A stretch of 64,000 nucleotides of DNA from positions 62,001 to 126,000 of the forward strand of contig JAKUHH010000081.1 of assembly GCA_022701365.1 (NCBI GenBank), written 5' to 3'. A program made the position numbers and the translations under genes. The notes below the pieces were generated by a model. It ran no database searches and was not told the DNA's origin. It saw only the letters and a list, made by a program, of their open reading frames with translations. Below, piece by piece: positions 41,436 to 52,029 of this stretch. Position 1 is the first letter of the stretch. Every line of letters starts with the position of its first letter. Origin of the DNA: Mycocentrospora acerina (Eukaryota; Ascomycota; Dothideomycetes; Pleosporales).

Positions 41436-42652
41436 ATGCGCCTCCTCACAATCTTTTCGCTGGCGTGGCTTACGATAATTACCTTTAACGACCTACTAGT
41501 ACTCAAATATCTAGCCTTGATTGTTCATGCTAATCATACTACTGTTGAAATCCTCAGAGCTACCATCGAGCAACCAAAGATTTCACGAAGATGGGTGGAT
41601 GCTATTGATGCTGTGACTACACTTGAGAGAAACCAATACTATCAACGTTGGCCCAAGGATGTAACCAGCAAGTCCCACATCATTTGGTACTGCTACGAGG
41701 ATCAGTCAACGTATGAAGAGATGAATGTCGCAGTTGATGCAGCGCTTAAGCTCTGGTATGATAAAATTGATCAGCCAGGTCTTACGAGTGGCCATTCTTT
41801 GGAGGTTAGAGATGGCACAGATTTGAATTCTGATCAACCCTGGTGCCGTTTGCAGCCTCCTCACCCAGATGCATTCCGAATAGATCGCACCTGGAATCCG
41901 AAACATGGTCCTGCTACAGTGGTGATTAGGAATGGAAAGCCCCATAATATTGGTGCAGTTGCGAGTACAGGATACAACCCACATGCCAAAGGGGGCGATC
42001 ATTATGTGGTTGTCGATCTTGACTCATTCCACTATAGCCATTGGGCGAGTGCAATTGCGCACGAGTTTGGTATGTGATATTGTACAACGCCATGTGGAAA
42101 ATAATTAACTTCTTGATCAGGACACGTGTTTGGACTTTCACATGAGCATCAACGTAAAGATCGTGACAAGTACTACCACTTTGAGTGCAAAAATCTTGTC
42201 GACTACGAAAGAGTTAGAGAAGAAGTGAAACACGTCAATGGCCCCGTTATATATGGAATGGTAGATGTATGCAGGAGTGCTGTTCTTGGCTTTTCACACA
42301 ATAACTTTGCGGCAACAGAGTTTTCCAAGGAGAACAGAATTAATGCGTTCGGAGTAGAGGAGTTTACGTTAGATGGGCCACCTGATCCACAGTCCATCAT
42401 GTAAGTGGTAGGTAACCATCTTCATAATTGATACTGATAGGTTGAAGGCTCTACTCTAGTGCTACTTACATCAAACCTAACGGAAACTGGAAAGACTGGA
42501 AAGATGCGGTGATTGTCAAGTGGAAGCCCGGATTTGCAGGAGATAGTCATCCGAAAAAGCGCTCCGCGGACAACTGCGAAACTATTTATGCGAATACGCT
42601 TGTTTCGAATGGAGACAGGGATTTCATCAGGATTGTTTACCCGTGGATTTGA
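41436..42652 (+). CDS. Astacin-like (M12A) metalloprotease, short form
   Basis: Exons 41436-42069, 42121-42400, 42448-42652; sum 1119 nt, 372 aa. The N-terminal 20 residues are hydrophobic (MRLLTIFSLAWLTIITF), a probable signal peptide. The zinc motif HEFGHVFGLSHEHQRKDRD (H209, H213, H219) is formed across the 51-bp intron 42070-42120. The Met-turn reads SIMLYSS (303-309), keeping Met and the zinc-ligand Tyr but with Leu for the usual His. The protein ends FIRIVYPWI, aligned with ALYPWV at the end of the catalytic domain of the divergent paralogue, so it is protease domain only. The acceptor of intron 2 (TTGAAG, 42447) was chosen because the alternatives give a stop or destroy the Met-turn. 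It is followed on the same strand by the Clr5-ankyrin gene. Confidence 0.82.
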
Positions 42653-43604
42653 GTAAAGAGATAAGGAGGTTGGGACGTCATGAGCAGTCAGAACCTTGTA
42701 CAGCTTTGAGTCTTTCCAGAATGATATACACGTCTGGATAGTGAACGTTAAGCTTTTCTGAGATATACTTGGATAGCAATGAAACACCACCTGCTCGCTA
42801 TATGTCCGATTGAAGTATTAACATCTTTAAATTGTCGTGTTCCCACTTCGGGGCACATGGCGAACTTTAAATCTATTATTCATAGCAGGCTATTTAGAAC
42901 CATGTATCTATCATTGCATGATCGCGACAAGCTAGAGTAAAATTCTGTAGTGTCATTTTCTTCGGTCAAAACATTGGAATCTGCCGAGGTATTTCAATTG
43001 CTAGTGATGAAAGTTGCGAGAATCTGTTCAGAAAATTAGGCCTTGGCGAGAAGATTGGTGTTCCAATCGAAACTTTAATGATTCTGAATGTTCTGCAAAT
43101 CAACTGCTTGTAAAGGGAGGCGTTTCAAAAACTATGAAGCATTATCACAAAATGTTATGATTCTCATATAAAAGGTGAGAGTGATCTTTGAAGTCTCATG
43201 AGACAACACAACAGTTGACTATTAGAAGAGTCTATCTGATCTGCATAGATGTCCCACATGGGTTAGTGTTGTAGCTCGATCAAGCTAAGTTTCATGTGGC
43301 ATTACCAATTAGACTCACACTAAGGGTCAGGGACCCCCCCCTCTGATTGGTTTATTCGAAACCTTATACATTGGCAAGTCATTCACGTAATCAGAATTGC
43401 ACAATGCCTGCTTTTTGCACAAACCCCGAATGCTTAGATCCAGACTGCAAATCTAGCAACACCGCCATTCAAAACTACTTGTAAACTCTCTCTTTCTCTT
43501 TCTCTCATCTGCTGACGAATCGATATCACGCAACCTACGGAACGGGCAGAATCCCGCTTTAACGATAAAGGTTATTGTGGTACCTTCTATTTACTAGTAT
43601 CAAT
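42653..43604. other. Intergenic region upstream of the Clr5-ankyrin gene
   Basis: This has the 3' flank of the short astacin-like gene and the promoter of the next gene, with a CT-rich tract at 43489-43506. A small open frame at 43404-43484 is listed separately. Confidence 0.5.
43404..43484 (+). CDS. Possible uORF (26 aa, Cys-containing)
   Basis: ATG to TAA open frame of 27 codons ending 120 bp before the ATG of the Clr5-ankyrin gene. It encodes MPAFCTNPECLDPDC and a short polar tail. The spaced Cys pattern looks non-random but the frame is too short to be sure it is translated. Confidence 0.25.
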   Translation: MPAFCTNPECLDPDCKSSNTAIQNYL

Positions 43605-45984
43605 ATGACCAAAGATTGGGATGCAGTACAGGCGGAAATCAGAGACCTGTCATTTAGCCAGAAGAAACCCCTAGAAGAAGTCAAAGATCTGATGGAAAAG
43701 AAATACAATTTCAAAGCTTCGTATGTTATATTTGATTTTAATTCCTGACCCTTGCTCATCCTCGAATAGCACTAGAGCGTATCGTATGAAGCTGAAAGAA
43801 TGGGGTTTTATGAGACACAAGCGTCACCGGAATGCAAGAGATCGCGATGTGGCAAAAAGTCCCAAACTGTCCGGATGTGTGGAAGATGATCCTGGCGAGG
43901 AAAACTCGAGCGCAATAGTCGATCCTGAATTGCCTGAGGTCGCTGTTCCAGCTGAAGCTTCTCACGCTAACCCACGAGCTGATTCAAGTCTCGAACCAGT
44001 GCCCACCAACTTACTCGAGAAGCCTTTGCCCGAAATCTTGGGCGGGCCCCAATCAATAAGCTCAAGTATCGTTTTCACGATGCTTAATTCTATACTCGAA
44101 GATGATTCGCAAAGACTCGAAAAACTACTCTCTGAGTATCCAGATCACATTAATGATCCCGTTGGTCTGCCCTTTGAAAAGTCCAATAGCAGATTCTATG
44201 CCCATCCGGCAATGAAAGATGTGGTACTTCTCGAGCACCCTGATCAGACTTTACTTGACATTTCGTGCGGCAGGCCAAGCGGGCCTGTTGTATGGTTATT
44301 ACTATTATATAATGCACAGAGTTCGAGGCATCCGCTGGGTACTGATCTGGCATTACACAACGCTATTAGAAACAACAGGCGATACACAGTTCAAGCGCTC
44401 TTGATGCACGGTCGATCACACGTTGACGGGCTTCCTGGTTCCAAGTGGAAACCTCTCCTACAGGCCGTGTTCTGGACCTGGCCCGAAATAGTCCGCATGC
44501 TGGTAGAGAGAAGAGCAAATGTTAACATTTCAGAGCCATTTTCCAAAAACAAAGAGATTAATACCCCCCTAAAGATATGCCTGGAGAGTCGAGAGCGGTA
44601 CTACGTGGTTTCAAGCGTGACAGCTCAAAACAATGAGATTCTGAAGATGCTGCTGGATGCAGGAGCAGACCTATCCATACCGAATATGTCGCTCTCACCC
44701 TTTGAGATGTTCATCAAGCCGTGGCAAAAAAATCCCTACTGGTTTACTGGATCAAAAATTAGCTCGGTGGAGCTTGATTGCATGTGCCTCTTTGTAGAAA
44801 AAGGCGTAGATTTGAGATCATCGTTCTTGAACTATCCTTGCGATTGTACCTCAAGCAACACATTTGCTCATCAGACTCTCTGGCATTCGACGCCAAGAAT
44901 TGCTCAACTTCTTGTCAACAGTATACCACAGGGTCCTGGGCCAGGCGGTGCGACACTGTTGCATGAGGTGCTTGGATCCTGCCCTGATACTAGACGGAAT
45001 TCTGGAGATATGCTACAAGATGTTGACATACTTGTCCGACGTGGCGTTGACTTAGATTCTGCTGACAGTGATGGAAAGACACCTTTGATACGATGCATAG
45101 AGAACTGGACTGCGGTCGATTTGGTATCTTGCTTGAAGGTGCTCCTTGAAGGAGGAGCAGATCCTGAGATCGAAGACCTAGATGGTAACCTACCATATAT
45201 GACTGCGGCTCGAAAGTTGAATGAGCCATTCATTTTGGAAGCTATGCAGGTCATTATTACACATCATCGTGGACATAACATTACGACCATAGACGGTGAC
45301 TCATATGCTTGGGGCGAGGGGCATTTTCCTGTACCAAAGGACCTGTCGTACACACAATTATTGTCATACACTCAGGAAGATGGCGAATTCATGCTTGATG
45401 TACGGAAAAAAGTACCAGAAGATATTCGACATCTTTTTCAGCAAGCGTGCTTTGGAGTTGCCAGCAGCAATTACTTTACAAACATGACCAAACTTTCCGC
45501 ATTGCGGCACATCAACAACACAGAGATTAACGAAATCACCAACGTAGTTTCCATGCGGAAATCTGCTGGTTTACCGAATTACAAATTTGAACAACAACTT
45601 GTGTTGTCGTTACTAGGTGCGCAATCATCGTCTCCTCCAGAGATCACCAACACCACGGATACCACACAGGCACATGCGCCATTCCAACTTAACACTAATA
45701 TCTCTACCACTTCAAATTGCGTCACGGGAACTTCTCGTAGGGCTGAGATAGATGTTGGCGATTTCTTCGGCCTATCTACAACCCAGATTCGATGGCGCGA
45801 TCCTTGCGCCAAGCCACAACCTGGCGACCTCCAAAAAGCTATTACTGCAGTACTACAATTCGAGTGCGAAGTCTGCTCTAATGGAAATCTGCTTACAAAG
45901 CAAGAGGTAGAGAAACATCGTATTGAGCACATGCATAGCTCAACATGCATGGAGATAACTTGTCGGAGGCGATTCTGTCGCTGA
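43605..45984 (+). CDS. Clr5-domain ankyrin-repeat protein with C-terminal C2H2-like motif
   Basis: Exons 43605-43720 and 43770-45984; sum 2331 nt, 776 aa. The 49-bp intron splits an N-terminal Clr5 domain: DWDAVQAEIRDLSFSQKKPL, then FKASTRAYRMKLKEWGF. Clr5 domains occur at the N-terminus of many filamentous-fungal proteins and are presumed nucleic-acid or protein binding. Residues about 190-480 contain degenerate ankyrin repeats (LALHNAIRNNRRYTVQALLMHG, LLQAVFWTWPEIVRMLVERRANVN, ILKMLLDAGADL, TLLHEVLG, GKTPLIRCIENW, LKVLLEGGADPEIED). The C-terminus has FECEVCSNGNLLTKQEVEKH followed by RIEHMH, a C2H2-like zinc finger pattern. The cellular role is unknown; a regulatory or recognition function is a guess from architecture. 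Confidence 0.85.
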
Positions 45985-46093
45985 AAGGACGAAAGGGAAC
46001 AAAAATCATATTGGCGTTTAGATGGATTGATGCCTTAACACCTGCCAACCTGCAAGTGAACTTTTAAATAGAGCTAGCTATAGCGAAAATCTG

Positions 46094-47226
46094 CTAAGAA
46101 GAAGTCTGAACATCTTTTTCGCCAAACTCACGTTCGAAGAAGCGTTTGAGTGTGAGTAGCTTTGTCTCATCACCCGTCTTACCTCTCGCCTCGGCAGCTT
46201 TCTTCTTGAGTCCTGCTGCTGTCCTGTCTTCTGTAACATCCCCGTAATATCTTCCACCAGACTCTTGACAAAAGCCAAACATGAACTTGATCGATTCCAG
46301 GGCACGAATGCCATATATCTCTAGGTCCTGCCACCGAACAATTTCTTCAAAACGGGCCTTCTTTCCGGTCGCTATGATGATTAGCACGTATAAAATGGTG
46401 GAAGAAGGAGGTAAATGAGACGTACCTCGCTCAAAGTCTTTGACGACGTCGTCGAACGACTCAATTTTACTCACGCCCTGCACGAGCTTGCCGTTATGCA
46501 TTTCTGGTTCGAGAAATATGCCGTGGATGATGTCCCCAAAGTCATCGGCAATGCCAATGAAAGGGACTTCTTCCTTTCCACCCCACTTAGGCGTACGAAA
46601 TACGAGAGTACCGTCTTCGTCAGGAATGTATGGGAAGCCACCAAAGATACCAGCTAGGTCAGGAACGACGAAGTTTTCAAAATAGTATCCTGGGCTGGCG
46701 ATGACGACTGACTTGAAGACACCTGTAGATTTTGCATACTCGCCAATTGCATACTTGTCTGTTCTTTATCAGCGTGGATAGAGTATCCTTGCATGTATGA
46801 GAGACAGCACTTACCATCGAACGCCTTACACTCAACTCTTCCATTTGAGATTTTTTTCGCACTATTAAGCCCACTGTACACTAGAATCTCCACGCCTGCC
46901 TCCACTGCTGCGTCGATAACCAACTTGCCAATATCTACTTCAGTGCGGATCTCTTCCGGGTTTTCAAACACACGATCGTCGGTATTGGTGTTCACAAACG
47001 CTCCCCAAGAGCCTCTGAAAGCCGCGACCATGGAAGACTTATCCCAGCCATCAGCTTGGATAATTTCAACACCAGCTGCGGACAGTTTTTGGGCGTTGGA
47101 ACCAGATGGATTGCGTGTTATGCCACGTAGGGTAAAGGAATTGGAGCGGTTTTGGAGGAGGGAGTAAAGGACAGAGGAACCTTGGGCACCGGTCGCTCCG
47201 AAGACGGTGATTAACTTCGGGGACAT
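46094..47226 (-). CDS. NmrA-like family NAD(P)-binding protein
   Basis: Exons (minus) 47226-46815, 46758-46426, 46371-46094; sum 1023 nt, 340 aa. It starts MSPKLITVFGATGAQGSSV, the glycine-rich dinucleotide-binding motif of the atypical SDR/NmrA family, followed by RGITRNPSG (NADP phosphate-binding Arg) and a Rossmann fold up to GVEILVYSGLNSAKKIS. Splicing restores FDDKYAIGEYAKSTG. Family members are mostly redox sensors or regulators rather than enzymes (NmrA represses the GATA factor AreA), while others are isoflavone-reductase-like. A YxxxK catalytic pair is not evident, favouring a sensor role. The 3' end is convergent with the Clr5-ankyrin gene. Confidence 0.85.
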
Positions 47227-48464
47227 GATTTCAGTAAACAAAGACAATTAGCTGGAAATGACAGCTTAACATGAACGATGATGATGAGATTTGCGGTGCT
47301 GATGTTAAACACTAGAACGGAGCCCATTGACTATTCTTATGTATCTAACCATTTCCATCAAAACGCTGTTGCCTAATATTTCCCTGGAATTACAATGTAA
47401 ACTCCCTTCTTGATGTTACAAATACATCTCATGATCTCTTCTTTGTGCAAAAGTTTGACAAACCGTATTCCAGACCCTTCTAATGACGATCCACTCCAAG
47501 CATCAACTGTCCCGATTTGTTCTCGATTTCAAAAACAATACCTTTGTTCGAATCAAACAGGACTGTAGCGATGGGATTTCACCATGGCGATTATGGATAT
47601 TAATTGCATTGTTCGTTTCCAAAATGTGGGCAAATTATGCGGATTTCAAGTTGCTGAGCGGCGCAAGAGTATTACCTTGCTTTGACTTGGCAGGAAAGCT
47701 CTGCTTGAGCTGAAGAATGAGGATACGTATCGCAACAACTTGGATATCCGGAAATCATAAGCTCGTATGTATGGAGTCGATGACTAGTTACATAGGGTAT
47801 GCGTGCCAATCTAGAACTACTTTCGACAACGCAAAGAGCACCGAAACTTGAGAACACCGTTCCCACTGAAGTGCGGAATGATTCAGGGTACCTGTTTAAT
47901 CAGAGCGACGGAATATAGGGAATTGAGGCATCTTCTGTTGACAATGCCAAGTAAGGCGTGCCTTCGGATCTCGTTTTTGGAAGCCTGTATCAAAGGGTTG
48001 TAGAGGATGTTCTGTTTGTCACAATCGATGGCTCGTGTGCTAATAGCAGATAGTTTTCAAAGAAAGACAGGTATAGACAGGTATAGACAAGTTCATAACG
48101 GAGCATTAAAACGTTCACGTGATTTACCGGGCCGTACATTTGTACCGAAGTTACAGTTGTGAATTCTCAACAGTCGACTACGTATCGCGCTAACCAAAGA
48201 TCTGATAAAATTTGCATGATCTGATAAGTCCCCACAAGTTATTCAACTCCACCAATCGTAGCCTCTTTCCATCATTTGTGCAACCACTTACATGATCCCC
48301 TTCGAAACACGCTATGTGGATCATTTCAACCAAGGCCGAAACCGGCCTTAGGCGCCTTTATTCATTCGTCGTACTTTAAGCCTCCTCAGACCACTTAATC
48401 TTATCAGATCATCTTTCACATCTGCCCCTCCTCTCGAGCTTAACTTTTTCCCTATCCATTCAAA
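47227..48464. other. Intergenic region, divergent promoters of NmrA-like and AIF-like genes
   Basis: 1.2 kb with no credible coding frame. CT-rich leader sequence precedes the ATG at 48465. A short direct duplication AGACAGGTATAG occurs at about 48066-48086. Confidence 0.5.
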
Positions 48465-49979
48465 ATGAGGCTGCCAAATGTTACCGAAACACTGGGCAAC
48501 TTGTCCCTTTCGTCCCCGCACCGCGTCCTTGTGGTCGGCTGCGCGTACGGTGGCGTAAGTGCCGTTGTGAACCTGCTCGATTATTCGCAGGGGAAGGCGA
48601 GACAGAGTGTTTATCCTGGACCGGATTTTAAGGGTGCGAAGAGCAAGAGGGGTGTCGAAATTACGGTTATCGATGAGAGGGATGGTTATTGTGCGTCATT
48701 TTGCATTTTCCCTTCTGCAACCCCACTTGCCGAGGTTTTTTTTGGATTTCCTCCAGAACAACATCATCGCATAAGCGTGTCGACGTCTGAGAAACACAAG
48801 CAGAATGAACGAATTTTTGCTAATCAAGACACAGTTCATTCTGTGGGTGCACCCCTTGCACATGTCACACCAAAGTACACTAGTCACATGTGGAGGCGAT
48901 TTAGCCACTTGAACGAGTTGAAGCATCCAAATCTGCACTTCAAACATGGAAGCGTAACAAAAATTGATCCGGAAAATAAGGTTGCGGAATGGCGTGATCG
49001 CAGTGGCAATGCACAGCAACATGCGTATGACTACCTTGTCATGGCTACAGGACTGAAAAGACACTGGCCTGCTGTACCAAAGAGTGGAAGTTATGAGGAT
49101 TATCTCAGTGATGCAAAATCCTTCATTGAGAAAATCACAGGTGGAGATCTAACCAAACTCACCGGGAGAAAAGTGGTGGTCATTGGCGCTGGCGCCGTGG
49201 GCGTGGAGTTTGCTGGTGAGATCAAATCATACTACCCAGACATCAGTGTAACGCTTGTCCATTCCCGTGCCGAAGTCCTCTCCTCCGAGCCACTTCCCTC
49301 AGACCTCAAGGACCGTGTGAAACTTCTTCTTGAAGAAGAAGGTGTCGAACTTGTCCTTGGTAGCCGAGCTTCCATCGCGTCCCTTCCCGATGGAAAATTC
49401 TCCATCACTCTCGCAAACAATAACGTTCTCACCGCCGACTTCGTCATCGACTCTACCAAAAAGGGCGAGCCAACAACACATATCCTCCCATCTGCATGTC
49501 TGAACGACGACAAGGAGGTTATGGTTGAACAAACCCTTGCTTTCAAGTCCACAATTCCCAATGCCACACACCATTTCGGCGTTGGGGATGTCATCTCCTG
49601 GACAGGCATCAAGCGAGCGGGGAGCGCAACAGTAATGGGCCAAGCCGCTGCGCAAAACATTTATGCTTCACTACTTAACAGCGAGCTACCATCCAACAGC
49701 ACAGAAATCGCCCGTCACCCTGCCACCGAGCTACCCTCTTGGGCAGCAGTCATTGGTATTGCTGTTGGCAAGCAGTGTCTCACCTATGACCCCAAAAATG
49801 GAATTAAGTACGGTGTAGATGTTATGCAGAGTTATTTTGGCGAGGATTTGGGTTGGGCTGCAAACCTAAAGTACATGGGGTTGACGGATGTGGTGGAGAA
49901 AGCGAGTAATTCAGTAGAGGAGTGTGAGAAGGTGAACATGACGGAAGTTGGAGTGAAGCCTGTCAGTGCTGCAGCATAA
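48465..49979 (+). CDS. AIF/AMID-like FAD-dependent oxidoreductase
   Basis: Pyridine nucleotide-disulfide oxidoreductase family (Pyr_redox_2), related to AMID/AIFM2-type NAD(P)H oxidases. Exons 48465-48690 and 48835-49979; 456 aa after removal of a 144-bp intron with no in-frame stop. Splicing gives DERDGYFHSVGAPLAHV, the conserved junction, whereas read-through inserts 48 unconserved residues. Seen: N-terminal FAD-binding VLVVGCAYGGVSAV, YLVMATGLKRHWP, second Rossmann motif VVVIGAGAVGVEFAGE for NAD(P)H, and HHFGVGDVISWTG near the C-terminal FAD contact. No targeting signal is obvious. Role is inferred from family only. Confidence 0.88.
   Translation: MRLPNVTETLGNLSLSSPHRVLVVGCAYGGVSAVVNLLDYSQGKARQSVYPGPDFKGAKSKRGVEITVIDERDGYCASFCIFPSATPLAEVFFGFPPEQHHRISVSTSEKHKQNERIFANQDTVHSVGAPLAHVTPKYTSHMWRRFSHLNELKHPNLHFKHGSVTKIDPENKVAEWRDRSGNAQQHAYDYLVMATGLKRHWPAVPKSGSYEDYLSDAKSFIEKITGGDLTKLTGRKVVVIGAGAVGVEFAGEIKSYYPDISVTLVHSRAEVLSSEPLPSDLKDRVKLLLEEEGVELVLGSRASIASLPDGKFSITLANNNVLTADFVIDSTKKGEPTTHILPSACLNDDKEVMVEQTLAFKSTIPNATHHFGVGDVISWTGIKRAGSATVMGQAAAQNIYASLLNSELPSNSTEIARHPATELPSWAAVIGIAVGKQCLTYDPKNGIKYGVDVMQSYFGEDLGWAANLKYMGLTDVVEKASNSVEECEKVNMTEVGVKPVSAAA
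48691..48834 (+). other. Stop-free 144-bp intron in the AIF-like gene
   Basis: Borders GTGCGT and CACAG. Its length is 3 x 48, and it reads open in frame with both exons. Conservation across the junction (DGYFHSVGAP) supports splicing as the productive form. Confidence 0.75.
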
Positions 49980-50293
49980 GGTCGTACGGCTGAGGGGAAG
50001 TTGTATATATGTTTTTGACAGAATGTAGGACCCTTTTTATGCTTGTGAAGGTTTCTAAGATTATAGGTGTTTTCTACAATCATTCTCTCGATTTCTTGCG
50101 TTTAATTTCTACAACGCGGAAATGATGCCTGCAAATGAGGCTAGTAAGATCACGGTGCTAATAACTTTAAGAAACAATACCACAGTCAGAAAATGTTTGA
50201 TTTCTGCCACTTAATCTAAAGGAAAGCTAAACAACTTTAAGGTATCTAATAAACGCTCAAATCATAAATTCAAACCAGAATAATTAACCCCGG
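49980..50293. other. Convergent 3' spacer
   Basis: 314 bp of AT-rich sequence between the 3' ends of the AIF-like gene and the nitrate transporter gene. Nothing recognised beyond expected terminators. Confidence 0.5.
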
Positions 50294-52029
50294 TTAGCGA
50301 CCACCAATCTGGCCCTTGGGAATTGGTCGTACCCACACGAATGCAGTGTTGAGAACAATGACAATTATGCCGATGATCCAAAAGACCTTTGCATAGTCTT
50401 TTCCATGGTAGCGGAAAATAATGGCGAAGATGATGCCACCGAAATTCCCTGATGCGCCAACAATACCGGAGAGAATTCCTGCTTCTTGTTAGAAAACGAC
50501 CCTGTGAGATATGTCGACCAATGAAGCTTACCATTGGCGTGTGGGTGAATATGAGGCACAAGTGCAAAATTAGCTCCGTTACCCGCTTCCAAGAAGATAG
50601 CCATGAGTGCCACAAGACCTATCATGGTAGGCCGGTCGTGCGAATCGAGCTTTCCGATAACGATGAGGAAGATACCACTCATGATGCCGACGAAGTGGAT
50701 CCAGAATTTCTTCGCCCACAAGTTGTGATTTGTCCACTTGTAGATCAGGTCGCCGATGAAGCCGCCAAGTGGGCGGGTTATGATGTTTAGGAGGCCAAAC
50801 ATGGCAGCCCAGCGGCCAGAGTTGGTTTGCCCCAATTTGGGGAAGTTCTTGAGGTAGTAAGATCCGAGAATAGAGTTGATGGCAAGTTCACCACCAAAAG
50901 AGCACACGTATCCAGCGCAGAGCATGAGTGTTTGTGGAGACATTATAACCTTCATGGCTTGCTTAAGAGTTGGCTTCTGAACGATCTCGTGCTGAACTTC
51001 GTCAATGATCTGGACATCGCCGGTTGCGGATTCTACGTCGCCGTGAGCAGCGAGCTTGTGCTTCTTCTCATCAGCGGAGGAAATAGAACCAGTAGTCATA
51101 TCAGAGGGTTTATCGGCAAGGCCTCCAGTTGTAGGGACAACCGAAGCGTTAGGCTGGTTCACCATAGCGACAGCAGCGCGTTCGGACCACTTGCCAGTCG
51201 GGGTGTCATCGGTAAGAAGAAGGAGTCCTGAAGCGACACTTGTAATGAGGATAAAGGGGACGATGAATGATACTCTCCACGAGACATGGGAAGATAAACC
51301 TCTGTCGTTGCGAAGAGAGTCGTAGATCGCGGGCATGACGAAGCTAAGGGTTGTGAGTGAGAGAAGCCTAGGAAGGAATGCTGTGTAATCACTTACTAGG
51401 TGATTCCGCCTCCAGAGTTTCCCCAACCGCCCACCAACGCGTTGGCAGTGCCGACAATGTTCCTGTCGAAGAAACCGGTAGTCCAGACCTGGCAAGGGAC
51501 GAATGTACCGCCGAGGATACCAACGAAGAATCGAATGAAGTACAGGCCCATGGCGTTGTGCGCAGTGCCTGCCAAGGCAGTGGGGATGGCACCAAGAAAG
51601 AGAAGTGTTGCAAATGTTTTGCGTGGGCCAAAGTTGTCGCACATTGGACCAGCGATTGCGCGGACAAGTAGCGTGGCAGTAAGAGCAATAATGTTGGAGT
51701 TTGCAACCTCATTTTGGGAAAGGTGCATATCCTTCTTGATACTGACGGAAAGCTGTAAATTATTTAGAATATGTCAAGGACGTCATGTGGGGATGGGTGG
51801 CATACCAGGGGTGGAAACGCGTACCTGAAGATTGTCAGCAAGTTGTGGGGTTGAATATATTGTGGGGGTGCACTTACCACGACCAGAACGCGATGAAGAA
51901 TCCTAGGTATGAAAAGAAGAAAACTCGTCCATACTTGTTCACAGGGTTGAACACTGGAATCGACTTTGCTTTCTTGTTGTAAGGATTGATCTCTGGCGCA
52001 GACCAGAGTTGCTTGATTTGGAACCCCAT
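50294..52029 (-). CDS. Nitrate transporter, NNP family (CrnA/NrtA-like)
   Basis: High-affinity nitrate/H+ symporter of the major facilitator superfamily at the plasma membrane. Exons (minus): 52029-51878, 51824-51806 (19-nt microexon), 51752-51397, 51343-50532, 50478-50294; sum 1524 nt, 507 aa, the same length as characterised fungal CrnA/NrtA proteins. All four introns are 53 bp. Seen: MGFQIKQLWSAPEINP N-terminus, RAIAGPMCDNFGPRKT MFS loop 2-3 motif, the nitrate signature GNSGGGITYFVMPAIYD in TM5 rejoined across an intron, a long cytoplasmic central loop (about 90 residues, between TM6 and TM7), GGFIGDLIYKW, a second nitrate signature GASGNFGGIIFAI in TM11, and RPIPKGQIGGR C-terminus. No nitrate or nitrite reductase gene lies in the window. 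Confidence 0.95.
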
